The notes below the pieces were generated by a model that ran no database searches, was not told where the DNA came from, and saw only the letters and a program-made list of their open reading frames with translations. A stretch of DNA of 64,000 nucleotides from Paralithodes platypus (taxonomy: Eukaryota; Arthropoda; Malacostraca; Decapoda; Lithodidae). The stretch spans positions 7,497,158-7,561,157 of the forward strand of contig CM064530.1 of assembly GCA_032716605.1 (NCBI GenBank), read 5' to 3'. Position numbers and translations under genes: made by a program. The first letter of the stretch is position 1; each line of letters starts with the position of its first letter. Positions 38,564 to 49,737 of this stretch are shown here, in pieces.

Positions 38564-39345
38564 TGTTGTTCCCTAAGCTGCCTGGCCGAACAGCCCCGAG
38601 TCCCTGAGAAAGGCCATGGCCATGATCGGGCTTTCCCACAGAGCTCTCATTGAGTGTAGATTGTGTTGTTGGCGTAAGTGGTTGTGTGAAATGCAGTCTT
38701 CTATGATGTGTTTAATGGTATAGGGTGCTGTGTTACATCCTGGGCAGGCGTCGACAACGGAGTCATCCAGTCTCTTCTGATAGCTCAGGAGAGCTGGATG
38801 GTGTCCGCATCTCAGCCTGGCCAGGTGGACTCTGTCCTCGCGAGGAAGGGAGGATTCGGAAGGATGGATTTCGGGAGGTCGTGCATGCAGCTGCGTGTTG
38901 TCTGTGAGTGAGTGGATGGATCGGTGAGAGATATGAGTATGGATGTGCTTCTGGAAGTTGGTTCGGGGTGGGCAGGGAGGGAGAGAGGACAATAATTGTG
39001 TGTGATACTGTGTGTGCTGGGTGTTGTTTTGATATTTCTTGGTGTCTGTGGGTGTGTTGCCATGTAGTTTAGTGGGTGGTCTTGGTTCGTGGAGGCTGCT
39101 GCCAGGAATTGAGTGCCTCTCATGTCCAGATGGTCTTTGACTTTGAGAATTTTGGTTTCTTGATGTAGGTGATCTGTGGGTGAAGTAGCTGTGCAGCCTG
39201 TAATGATCTTCAGGGCTTTGTTATTTTGCTTGCTGCCGCATTCCCGCGCATCCCCAAGCGTAGATGTGTTTCGTACCTGTAGAATGGCGTTAAGTAGAGC
39301 TCTCTAAGTCAACTGGTTCAGTTGTGATGATGATTTCATTGGAGA
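38564..39345 (-). mobile_element. Composite: family C MITE piece joined to LINE-delta 3' fragment
   Basis: 38564-39217 is LINE-delta ([24 protein letters not shown] then aac tail) 5' truncated at the same base as at 29434. 39218-39345 is family C sequence (ctttgttattttgcttgctg, ccccaagcgtagatg) in the same relation and with the same variants as 29306-29433. So both loci share one ancestral MITE|LINE junction. Confidence 0.9.
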
Positions 39346-39346
39346 T

Positions 39347-39756
39347 AAACTTTATAGCTTTTGTACCATATACAGTACTGTGGGACAGGGGATCATGAGT
39401 CTTTAAACTTTATAGCTTTTGTACCATATACAGTACTGTGGGACAGGGGATCATGAGTCTTTAAACTTTATAGCTTTTGTACCATATACAGTACTGTGGG
39501 ACAGGGGATCATGAGTCTTTAAACTTTATAGCTTTTGTACCATATACAGTACTGTGGGACAGGGGATCATGAGTCTTTAAACTTTATAGCTTTTGTACCA
39601 TATACAGTACTGTGGGACAGGGGATCATGAGTCTTTAAACTTTATAGCTTTTGTACCATATACAGTACTGTGGGACAGGGGATCATGAGTCTTTAAACTT
39701 TATAGCTTTTGTACCATATACAGTACTGTGGGACAGGGGATCATGAGTCTTTAAAC
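39347..39756 (+). repeat. 58-bp tandem repeat, seven identical copies
   Basis: Unit starts aaactttatagcttttgtac and ends catgagtctttaa. Starts at 39347, 39405, 39463 and so on to 39753. No differences between copies seen; it begins exactly where the composite ends. No spacers, so not CRISPR-like. Confidence 0.95.
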
Positions 39757-40022
39757 TTTAAGAAACGTTACTGTAGGTTAGGTTTTTAGGTTATTCTAAA
39801 ACTAAATGTAAAAATAAATTTTGTAATTAAAAATGTACCGATAAAAGTATTATTATATATTATATTGATTTATAAGTGTATTCTGAAAGTTTGGGCTGAA
39901 AATAATCACCAACACTTTAACCTACCATTCTAGCCCCACCCAAATCACAAACCGCTTTCCGTTCTTGCCTAACTTGTTATATACAGTATATATATACACA
40001 CTACAGTATAGATACATAGATA

Positions 40023-40930
40023 CCGGTATATACATTTTATACTCCCAGTCAGACTCGAACCACCGACTGTGGTGTAGTGGATTAAAGCATGGACACTTGT
40101 CCTGACAGTCCTGAGACTCCTGACTGTCAGTGGTTCGAGTCCAGCTGAGAGTATAACAAAATTTAAAGCTCACATATATTTGTGAGATAGCCTATAATAT
40201 ATAGTATAGTATAGTATAGGCTATCTCACAAATATATGTGAGCTTTAAATGTTTTTATACTCCCAGCCAGACTCGAACCACTGACACTGTGTATATATAT
40301 ATATATACATATTGAGTATATATCACAAATACACGTAAGCCACTAAATGTTTCTAATCTCTCAGTGGGGTTCGAACCGCCGACCGTCAGGACGATAGCCG
40401 ACGTTTTAATCAACTACACCACGGCAGTCAAAAAACACTCCAGCCTCTATCCTATTTATGTTAAGGAGAAGGGAAACCCACTAGGCGAATATATTTCAAT
40501 TCATACCTAGTCGTAGGACGTAGGATCCATATTCCAGAATACCATATAAGGATTTCTGAGTGTCCCGACTATCGTCCTGACGGTCGGCGGTTCGAACCCC
40601 ACTGAGAGATTAGAAACATTTAGTGGCTCATATGTATTTGTGATATATACTCAATATTTGTAACTCTCATGCTTGGTGGGTTAGAATTAAATTAAATCAA
40701 TTTCGGCCCGAGTTGCGTCGGGACACTCAGAAATCCTTGTATGGTATTCTGGAATATGGATCCTACGAATAGGTATGAATTGAAATATATTCGCCTAGTG
40801 AGTTTCCCTTCGCCTTAACATAAATAGGATAGAGGGTCGAGTGTCTTTTGACTGCCGTGGTGTAGTTGATTAAAGTGTCGGCTATCGTCCTGATGGTCGG
40901 CAGTTCGAACCCCACTGAGAGATTAGAAAC
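40023..40930. repeat. Cluster of tRNA-like SINE heads in inverted orientation
   Basis: Heads at 40060-40150 (+; tgtggtgtagtggattaaag, gtggttcgagtccagctg), 40345-40440 (-), 40565-40630 (+, half) and 40845-40930 (+; gcagttcgaaccccactg). 40346-40560 and 40710-40930 are long inverted repeats (ggaatatggatcctacg(a/t), cttgtatggtattctgg). Confidence 0.8.
40161..40250. repeat. Perfect 36-bp-arm palindrome
   Basis: Arms 40161-40196 and 40215-40250 are exact reverse complements (atttaaagctcacatatatt... / ...aatatatgtgagctttaaat), separated by 18 bases of (tatag) sequence. Confidence 0.95.
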
Positions 40931-40939
40931 ATATACTGT

Positions 40940-40996
40940 ACAGTATATATATATATATATATACGGTATATATATACTGTGTAAGTGTGTATAACA

Positions 40997-41055
<59 letters not shown>
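40940..41055. repeat. (TA)n tracts
   Basis: Dinucleotide runs broken by ctgtgtaagtgtgtataaca. Minus-strand frames of alternating I and Y are artefacts of the repeat. Confidence 0.95.
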
Positions 41056-41057
<2 letters not shown>

Positions 41058-41063
41058 TATACA

Positions 41064-41777
41064 CAGTCAGGACCCCCAATACACGATTCCACAATGCGCG
41101 AAAACCCTAATACACGAGTTACCCCTCGAAAATAACATTAATTAATTAAACATTATTACGCGAGGTGGTACCACAATACACGAATCGAGAGCTAAGAAGG
41201 GGCCAAATCCGCTATTCCCGCTTGATACGCGAGCACGTCTACGTTTCGCGAGGCCCAGGAGTAGCTCTGAAAAAAGAAGAAGACGGGCATACGCCTGCCT
41301 TCCCTCCCTCCCACAGTCCCGCTCATAGCCGTGCGGAGTGACCAAACGTTTGTAGTGCCTGCCACTTTTTTCGCCATGCCACGCCAATATAAGAAGATAA
41401 CACACAAAATGAAGGTGGAAGTGTTGGATCGCAAGAAAAAAGGAGAAGGAAACTGTGCAATAGGCTTGTCAGAGTAAACTGTTCGTACGATTTGGTCAGG
41501 GAGGGAGAAGTTGGAGAAAATCGTGAAGTCCTACGGTCCTAGTCCTATCTACTACTAATTTTAAGGTAAGGTTTCATATTTTTATTCATTGTTCTTCTTA
41601 TATATAAGATATAGACTGTACTGTAGAGCCAAAAATGTCGAAAATAGGGCCAAAAAATTCGAAAATAGGCCATAATGAAGAGATGTCACCCAATCTAATT
41701 ATTCCCATTTAAAGTTAGTTCCACAATACGCGATGCCTCCTGTCACCCCTATTCTCACGAATTGGGGGTCCTGACTG
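41064..41777 (+). mobile_element. Internally deleted Tigger/pogo-like DNA transposon
   Basis: Inverted ends cagtcaggacccccaata / attgggggtcctgactg, TA after the right end. Plus-strand ATG at 41376 gives MPRQYKKITHKMKVEVLDRK, then a stop after CAIGLSE, and beyond it TVRTIWSGREKLEKIVK: the CENP-B/Tigger N-terminal helix-turn-helix with one stop. The DDE part is missing. Confidence 0.85.
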
Positions 41778-43560
41778 TATACTGTATATATATAGGCTAT
41801 ATACTATTTATTATTATTATTATTAGGCTATACAGTATACTGTATATATAACAATTATAATTGATTTGTATTCTCTTTGACTTCTTGAAAATTACCCAGA
41901 TATCGTATGGTAAGTTTAAAGTTAGGCCAAGACTAGACAAGGCTTGCACAGTTAGCCTATACTTGTACTCAAAATACCAAAGATAGGGTTCAATGTTATT
42001 TTAATACCACAAATTTTTGTGTTATATTTGAATATAAATATTGAATCTATATGCTCTAAAGATCATAAGAAAATTTATTTTAACCCTCGGCAAAACTTAA
42101 TAAAAAGTATGGTAGGCTACTAAAAAAAAAATCGTAACAAAGTTGTCAATACGGTACTTCCAGTTATCGATAGCTCTTAAGATCATATGAAAATGTGTTA
42201 AACCCTCGGAAAAACCTAATATAAAAGTATGGTACTAAAATTTAATTTTCGTAACAAGGTTGTCAATCGGTACTTTCCCGTTATCAATGTACAATCAAAG
42301 CTGAAGATTGCACAGTAAACACCGTAGACTTCATCAACTTTTACCTTTGTATACTAGACATCCAATTTTTTTTTTTTTATTAACTAAGGGATTAGTACTC
42401 AACCAGCGGGGGTGTGGGGGCGGCAGCCCCCACCCATAATACTAGGTTAGGTTAGGCTAATGTCTTTTCAAATCACTATCGGGGGGAGGGACGTGTCTCA
42501 ACATCGATCGATAGGCCTAATGGGGAAAATAGGTTTTCCCGAGATTTCTAATTAATTACAAACACTATATATTGATGCAAATGAACAATTTTGTTTATAA
42601 AAAACACTCCGAAAATTTGTGGTATTAAAATAACATTTTTCCAAAGATAGCCACTAAAAGTGTGTGGATAGGCTAGCCTAATACATAACCTCAAAAACAT
42701 CTAAAATGTGGAAGTGGATTAAAAAATGTAGTAGGCCTAGCCTAGGTTTAGGCTAAACTTTATCAAAACAATCTGACAAGCGGCCGTATGAAAATGAACA
42801 AGACAATCATGCATAGGCCAATAAATAACAAGTAGGCTATGCCTAAGCCTATAGGCTAGCCTAGGCCTAGGCTTAGGCTACCAATATAAAAATCAATATC
42901 AATATACATTTTAAGATTAGGCCTAGACATTCACTAGGCCTAGTGACCCTAGTGTTTTTTTTTCAGCTCCTCTCATCTCGATTAGGGTACCGGTACTCAG
43001 CAATAGGCTAGCCTAATAAATATGTGGTAAATTTAGTATAGCCTAGGCAAGTAACGGCAACTCGTAGAAAAACATGGCTAAGGGAAATTAGGGAATCAAT
43101 TTATCATCAGCTGGAAAACAATAGACTAATAATAAAAATTACAGTCTGGGCGAGTAGGAGGAACATCACATTAGGCTACAACACAATATTAGAGCCTCTG
43201 TTAGCCATTCTAGTTAAACCTCAAGTAATCGTTAGAGCCCATAGTTTAACCTACACACTCTGTAACCAACACTTTCACATCCAACCACCTTAGATTGGCG
43301 ATCAGTCTTGATACAGAATTGTTGTGGGGACCCTCGTCTGACGCGTGCTAATGCGAGTGTGAAATTACGTCACTCGCTGCTGAGTTGCCAATTCTAAATC
43401 CCAAGTAACGCTATTTAGTTATCAATATTCGCTATCTTATAATGATTAGGGACAATTTTTACAAATTAAATGTAATAATTAGAATGTAACATAAACAATT
43501 ATATTAAACTATTCATTAGATGTATACAAAAAGTTTCTATTATTCAAGACGGAATAATAT
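41778..43560. other. AT-rich DNA with aggcct-rich stretch and a local duplication
   Basis: 42058-42178 and 42179-42290 are a diverged tandem pair (gatcataagaaaat, aaccctcgg(c/a)aaaac). 42720-43030 is dense in taggcct/cctagg words. No coding frame supported. Confidence 0.6.
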
Positions 43561-43576
43561 TTCTCATATATTTGTC

Positions 43577-43873
<297 letters not shown>

Positions 43874-43994
43874 CAGACTTGATAATGCCAGGGTCAATCA
43901 ATGAAATAATGGATTTTTTGGAACACGAAACACATAATTTATAAATAATGAAATTGAATAATTCACAACAACAAAAAAGGAAGAACGAATAAGC

Positions 43995-44155
43995 CGATTT
44001 TATTCAGTTTTATAAGGGCCTCCAGCGATTAACAAGCTTCGAACTCTCTCACTATACCATATTTACCACCACAGATCCTTCTTAAACTGCCCAAAATCCT
44101 CAGAATATAGCTAGAATATAATTTGAAATACGTCACCGGTAGTGAAGGAGTTAAT
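43995..44155. mobile_element. Family G MITE, left end missing
   Basis: attcagttttataagggcct, ccacagatccttcttaaac and the right end acgtcaccggtagtgaagga then gttaa. Confidence 0.65.
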
Positions 44156-44204
44156 TTATCGTAATTAGGTTATAAGGGAGAAGGGTAATTGTATTTCAGT
44201 TTAA

Positions 44205-44589
44205 TTAAGGGCAGATGGGCCGCTTTTCTGGCACCCCTTCTCCCTCATGTTTAGCCCCATTAGTTTTGAGATGATAAGACGTTTGGCCCATTAGTTTGAC
44301 GATTTTAACACCTTTCGCCCCATTTCGTTGTCAATATTTAGAATTTTAGATCATTCGTGCCAGGTAGGTATCGATTTTATCCTGGCGAGCGATTATGAAC
44401 CTGTAAATTTAAGAGGAACCGGCCATCGGCCATCGGCCATCGGGAAATTTTTCTACCGAAAAATGTACAAATTTATCTTGAAGGGGGGTCTAGGGGGTGT
44501 TCATTTGTTTGTGCTTGATGAAGGTCTAGCGAGGAAAATCCAAAATAAACGAAATTATTAGACCAAAGAAATAGCCACTATCCCCTTAA
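44205..44589 (+). mobile_element. MITE family A
   Basis: ttaagggcagatgggccg to ccactatccccttaa; marks as in 3569-3929, with tandem atcggcc at the central hairpin. Confidence 0.83.
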
Positions 44590-44694
44590 CTTACTGTACA
44601 AAGGTTATAAAAGGGAGAATGGCAATTATATTTCAGCTTATATAGGATGTTTCCATTGATTATCCATCCATAATCTAGTTTATGCTATTTAAAA

Positions 44695-45926
44695 CTGTGT
44701 TGGTGGTGTAATGGTTTAGATGCTTATGTTCTGGGTGTGGTGTCCCGAGTTGGAATCCCGGGAGGACCATATGCTTTCATTACTGTGTTGGTGGTGTAAT
44801 GGTTTAGATGCTTATGTTCTGGGTGTGGTGTCCCGAGTTGGAATCCCGGGAGGACCATATGCTTTCATTACTGTGTTGGTGGTGTAATGGCTTAGATGCT
44901 TATGTTCTGGGTGTGGTGTCCCGAGTTGGAATCCCGGGAGGACCATATGCTTTCATTACTGTGTTGGTGGTGTAATGGTTTAGATGCTTATGTTCTGGGT
45001 GTGGTGTCCCGAGTTGGAATCCCGGGAGGACCATATGCTTTCATTACTGTGTTGGTGGTGTAATGGCTTAGATGCTTATGTTCTGGGTGTGGTGTCCCGA
45101 GTTGGAATCCCGGGAGGACCATATGCTTTCATTACTGTGTTGGTGGTGTAATGGTTTAGATGCCTATGTTCTGGGTGTGGTGTCCCGAGTTGGAATCCCG
45201 GGAGGACCATATGCTTTCATTACTGTGTTGGTGGTGTAATGGTTTAGATGCTTATGTTCTGGGTGTGGTGTCCCGAGTTGGAATCCCGGGAGGACCATAT
45301 GCTTTCATTACTGTGTTGGTGGTGTAATGGTTTAGATGCTTATGTTCTGGGTGTGGTGTCCCGAGTTGGAATCCCGGGAGGACCATATGCTTTCATTACT
45401 GTGTTGGTGGTGTAATGGTTTAGATGCTTATGTTCTGGGTGTGGTGTCCCGAGTTGGAATCCCGGGAGGACCATATGCTTTCATTACTGTGTTGGTGGTG
45501 TAATGGTTTAGATGCTTATGTTCTGGGTGTGGTGTCCCGAGTTGGAATCCCGGGAGCACCATATGCTTTCATTACTGTGTTGGTGGTGTAATGGTTTAGA
45601 TGCTTATGTTCTGGGTGTGGTGTCTCGAGTTGGAATCCCGGGAGGACCATATGCTTTCATTACTGTGTTGGTGGTGTAATGGTTTAGATGCTTATGTTCT
45701 GGGTGTGGTGTCCCGAGTTGGAATCCCGGGAGGACCACATGCTTTCATTACTGTGTTGGTGGTGTAATGGTTTAGATGCTTATGTTCTGGGTGTGGTGTC
45801 CCGAGTTGGAATCCCGGGAGGACCATTTGCTTTCATTACTGTGTTGGTGGTGTAATGGTTTAGGTGCTTATGTTCTGGGTGTGGTGTCCCGAGTTGGAAT
45901 CCCGGGAGGACCATATAATAGTTTTC
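44695..45926 (+). repeat. 88-bp tandem array, 14 copies, of a SINE pol III promoter head
   Basis: Unit ctgtgttggtggtgtaatgg ... ggaccatatgctttcatta. Starts at 44695, 44783, 44871 ... 45839. Each unit has an A-box-like tggtgtaatgg and, 36 bases on, gagttggaatcccgg in place of the B box (canonical gttcgaat). Few substitutions; ggcttag instead of ggtttag marks copies 3 and 5. The last copy runs into the SINE tail (ttcattagtttattc, cattggggtttgtaatt), showing the array grew within one SINE. Confidence 0.93.
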
Positions 45927-46007
45927 ATTAGTTTATTCAAGTGCATTGGGGTTTGTAATTGATGATTAATGTTAAGAACGGGGTGTTACTTAATACCGTA
46001 CTACCGT

Positions 46008-46416
46008 ACTTATAAACCTTTGTTACCATCAGGGGTATTTAGAAACCTTTAGTTTAGTTACTTCAACCTCTGCAGTTGTTTTTGAGTTAGCTGTGGGCAG
46101 AAAACTAATTGACCACTTGCGAGTTTCAGGCTATACAGAAGTTGGAGCTGTAGACATCGATGGTGAATATAAATGCAATAATTATATAGGTTTCTAATAG
46201 CTAAAGAGTAGTTAAATTGGGTTTTATATATTTATAAATACACTACAACCGCATTTTAGCTGGTAATTCTGCTAAATATCAATGTCTACAGCTCCAACTT
46301 CCTTACAGCCTGAAACTCGCAAATAGTCAATTATGGAGAGGTAATTATGAGATTGAGAGAACTGTACTGAATACTAAACGGCAACCCCCGAGTCCACAGG
46401 ATAGCGAGAGGGTTAA
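46008..46416 (+). mobile_element. MITE family D, with nested family J
   Basis: ctttgttaccatcaggggta, acttcaacctctgcagttgt as in 11040-11271; right end gagagggttaa. The left TTAA is lost. Confidence 0.75.
46109..46330. mobile_element. TA-target MITE, family J, nested in family D
   Basis: attgaccacttgcgagtttc / gaaactcgcaaatagtcaat ends with subterminal ggagctgtagacatcga; TA on each side. The uninterrupted site is readable at 11178-11205. Confidence 0.83.
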
Positions 46417-46467
46417 GGTAGCTCAGACGGTATTGTGCGGCATAATTTACTGGTTCGGCTCAATGGT

Positions 46468-46796
46468 TTAAGGAAGGGGTTTAGTTTGCTCTCTAAACTT
46501 CTATCAAACTTAAAACATTACTCACAAGACCCCCCTTTGATATAAATGTGTACATTTTTTCGGTAGAAAAATATCCTGGCCGACGGCCGATTCCTCTTCA
46601 AATACAGGCTCGCTATCGCTCGCCAGAAAAAAAATCGACACCTATATGGCACGAAAGGTCTTAATATTGGCAAAGAAATGGGGCAAATGGTCTGAAAATC
46701 GCCAAACTAATGGGGCGAATGTCTTGAAATCTCATAACTAATAGTACTAAACATGAGGGAGGAGGAGGACTCGAAAAACCAACTGCCTCCCCTTAA
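46468..46796 (-). mobile_element. MITE family A, minus orientation
   Basis: ttaaggaaggggtttagt to ctgcctccccttaa, with cgctatcgctcgccag and atcgacacctatatggc. Confidence 0.75.
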
Positions 46797-46828
46797 ACCG
46801 CATACCATCGTCTAATAATAATAATAAT

Positions 46829-46942
46829 AGCTTGATGGAAGTCTAAAGCGAGGAAACTAAAATAAAAAATAAAGAAAGACAAAAATACAAAAATAATAAT
46901 AATAAATAAATAAATAAATAGACAAAAAAAAACACTACCCTC
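46829..46942 (+). mobile_element. MITE family A, right-end fragment
   Basis: agcttgatggaagtctaaag then an aataataataaataaat run and gacaaaaaaaaacac. Confidence 0.5.
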
Positions 46943-47274
46943 TAAGGGGAGTTTTTTAGTTTGTTTCCTACTCCTCCAGGAATCTTAAAATTTCACCCCC
47001 TTGACCCCCTTTCAAGATAAGTTTGTACATTTTTCGGTAGAAAAATGTGCCGGCTGAAAGCCGGTTCGTCTTAAATTACAAGCTCGCTATCGCTCGCCAG
47101 GATAAAATCGACACCTAAATGGCACGAAAGGTCTTAAAATTGACAGAAATGGGTTGAAAGTTCTTAAAATCATCAAAATAATGGGGCGAACGTCTTAAAA
47201 TTAGAAAAGCAATGGGGCTAAACATGAGGGAGAAAGGAGTCAAGAAAAAGCTCCCTCAAGTGGATATCTCCCAA
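46943..47274 (-). mobile_element. MITE family A, minus orientation, ends degraded
   Basis: ggggagttttttagtttg at left, aagtggatatctccc at right; central gccggctgaaagccgg hairpin. Confidence 0.7.
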
Positions 47275-47496
47275 AAACCCTTTCAAGCTCCAATACGCGT
47301 TTCTGTTCTGTTTTCTGGCTACGGTACTATTAGACGTGTTTATTCAGATTAGTAACGGTATATGGAAGTCAAAGGGTTGATGGAGATAGTATTGACCCTT
47401 TTAATATACCCACACACATACTTCCTAAGCTGCATAAAATCGTCTAATGATAGCTAAAATAAACTGTTAAAACGCGTCAGAGCTTCAAAGGGTTAA
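47275..47496. mobile_element. Family F MITE, parent of the adjoining array
   Basis: aaccctttcaagctccaata and ggctacggtactattagacg at left; cgcgtcagagcttcaaaggg then ttaa at right. Confidence 0.8.
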
Positions 47497-48426
47497 TATA
47501 CCGCCGTCCTTATATACCCTTTTGATATCACAGATCCTTCCTAAGCTGCATAACATCGTCTAATGATAGCCAGAATAAACTGTTAAAACGCGTCAGAGCT
47601 TCAAAGGGTTAATATACCGCAGTCCTTATATACCCTTTTGATATCACAGATCCTTCCTAAGCTGCATAACATCGTCTAATGATAGCCAGAATAAACTGTT
47701 AAAACGCGTCAGAGCTTCAAAGGGTTAATATACCGCAGTCCTTATATACCCTTTTGATATCACAGATCCTTCCTAAGCTGCATAACATCGTCTAATGATA
47801 GCCAGAATAAACTGTTAAAACGCGTCAGAGCTTCAAAGGGTTAATATACCGCAGTCCTTATATACCCTTTTGATATCACAGATCCTTCCTAAGCTGCATA
47901 ACATCGTCTAATGATAGCCAGAATAAACTGTTAAAACGCGTCAGAGCTTCAAAGGGTTAATATACCGCCGTCCTTATATACCCTTTTGATATCACAGATC
48001 CTTCCTAAGCTGCATAACATCGTCTAATGATAGCCAGAATAAACTGTTAAAACGCGTCAGAGCTTCAAAGGGTTAATATACCGCCGTCCTTATATTCCCT
48101 TTTGATATCACAGATCCTTCCTAAGCTGCATAACATCGTCTAATGATAGCCAGAATAAACTGTTAAAACGCGTCAGAGCTTCAAAGGGTTAATATACCGC
48201 CGTCCTTATATACCCTTTTGATATCACAGATCCTTCCTAAGCTGCATAACATCGTCTAATGATAGCCAGAATAAACTGTTAAAACGCGTCAGAGCTTCAA
48301 AGGGTTAATATACCGCCGTCCTTATATTCCCTTTTGATATCACAGATCCTTCCTAAGCTGCATAACATCGTCTAATGATAGCCAGAATAAACTTATCAAC
48401 ACGCGTCATGATCCTCAAGGGGTTAA
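47493..48426 (+). repeat. 116-bp tandem array, eight copies, of the right half of family F
   Basis: Unit starts ttaatataccgc and ends gagcttcaaaggg; unit starts near 47493, 47609, 47725 ... 48305. Each unit begins and ends in TTAA. Variants ccgccgtcc / ccgcagtcc and tatatacc / tatattcc alternate. The last unit is diverged (cttatcaacacgcgtcatg). Confidence 0.93.
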
Positions 48427-48798
48427 GGGCAGACAGACTGTTTTTTCTGGACCCCCTTCTCCCTAATGTTTAGCCCCACTAGTTTTGAGATTTTAAGACG
48501 TAATTGGTTCCATTATTTTGGGGATTTTATGACCTTTCACCCCATTTCTTTGTCAATATTAGGACCCTTCGTGCCATTTAGGTGTCGATGTTTTCCTGGC
48601 GAGCGATAGCGAGCCTGTAATTTTAGGAGGAATCGGCCTTTGGTCGGGACATTTTCCTACCGAAAAATGAACAAATCTATCTTGAAGGGGGGTGTAGGGG
48701 GTGTTTTTCTAAGCTTGATGGAGGTCTAGGGAGGAAACTAAAATAATATATGAATCCATGAATTAATAGACCAAACAAACAGCCACTGTCCCCCTTAA
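48423..48798 (+). mobile_element. MITE family A
   Basis: ttaagggcagacagactg to cactgtcccccttaa. Shares TTAA with the array before it and the family G element after it. Confidence 0.83.
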
Positions 48799-49009
48799 CC
48801 CCTTCTGTACCGGCGATGTATATTAAAGTTAATTCTAGTTATATTTAGATGATTTTGTGCAGTTTAAGAAGGATCTGTGGTAGTCAAATTGGTTAAGTGA
48901 GATAGTTGGAAGCCTGTATATTGCTGGAGACCCCTTTTAAACTGAATAAAATCGTCTAATATTAGCCAGCATAAAGTAAACAAAACGTCACCGGTAGAGA
49001 ATGAGTTAA
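48795..49009. mobile_element. TTAA-bounded MITE, family G
   Basis: ttaaccccttctgtaccgg to caccggtagagaatgagttaa. Confidence 0.8.
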
Positions 49010-49342
49010 GGGGAGGTTTTTAGTTTGGTCCCTAGATATCCATCAAGCTTAAGATTACACCCCCTGGAGCCCCTTTCAAGATAAATTTGTACATCTTTCG
49101 GTAGAAAAATTTCCCGGCTGAAAGCCGGTTCCTCCTAAATTACAGGCTCGCTATCGCTCGCCAGGATAAAATCGACACCTAAATGGTACGAAAGGTCTTA
49201 AAATTGACAGAAATGGGTTGAAAGTTCTTAAAATCGTCAAAATAATGGGGGCTAACGTCTTAAAATTAGAAAAGCAATGGGGCTAAACATGAGGGAGAAA
49301 GGGGTAAAGAACAAAATCCCTCAAGTGGAAATCTCCCCTTAA
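49006..49342 (-). mobile_element. MITE family A, minus orientation
   Basis: ttaaggggaggtttttagt to tggaaatctccccttaa. With 48423-48798 it flanks family G in inverted orientation, all three sharing TTAA junctions. Confidence 0.83.
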
Positions 49343-49522
49343 AGGCCCCGTCACACATTCACGATTTGGAGCACGACATGACACGTACCGGTATCGAATG
49401 TTGTGGCAATGTCGGTGAATGCCATCACGAAATAGCCTTCTCTCACGGAACCCTACTAGTACTGATTGTGATCATAATATACATACGGTCGGTCGCGCTA
49501 ATAAGTCATGTCCCAGCTGTCA

Positions 49523-49737
49523 TTAACCCTTTCAAGCTCCATGACGCGTTTCTGTTCTGTTTTCTGGCTACTATTAGACGATTTTTATTCAGATGAGTAA
49601 CGGTATATGGAAGTCAAAGGGTTGATTGAGATAGTATTTACCCTTTTAATACCCACAGATACTTCCTAAGCTGCATAAGATCGTCTAATGATAGCCAAAA
49701 TAAACTGCTAAAATGCATCAGAGCTTCAAAGGGTTAA
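49523..49737. mobile_element. TTAA-bounded MITE, family F, best copy
   Basis: ttaaccctttcaagctcc / gagcttcaaagggttaa ends; ggctactattagacgat / atcgtctaatgatagcc internal inverted repeat. Confidence 0.87.

Noticed and set aside
44695..45926. Fourteen tandem tRNA genes
   Set aside because: Units have promoter-like boxes but no acceptor, anticodon or T stems that close, and the B-box core is altered.
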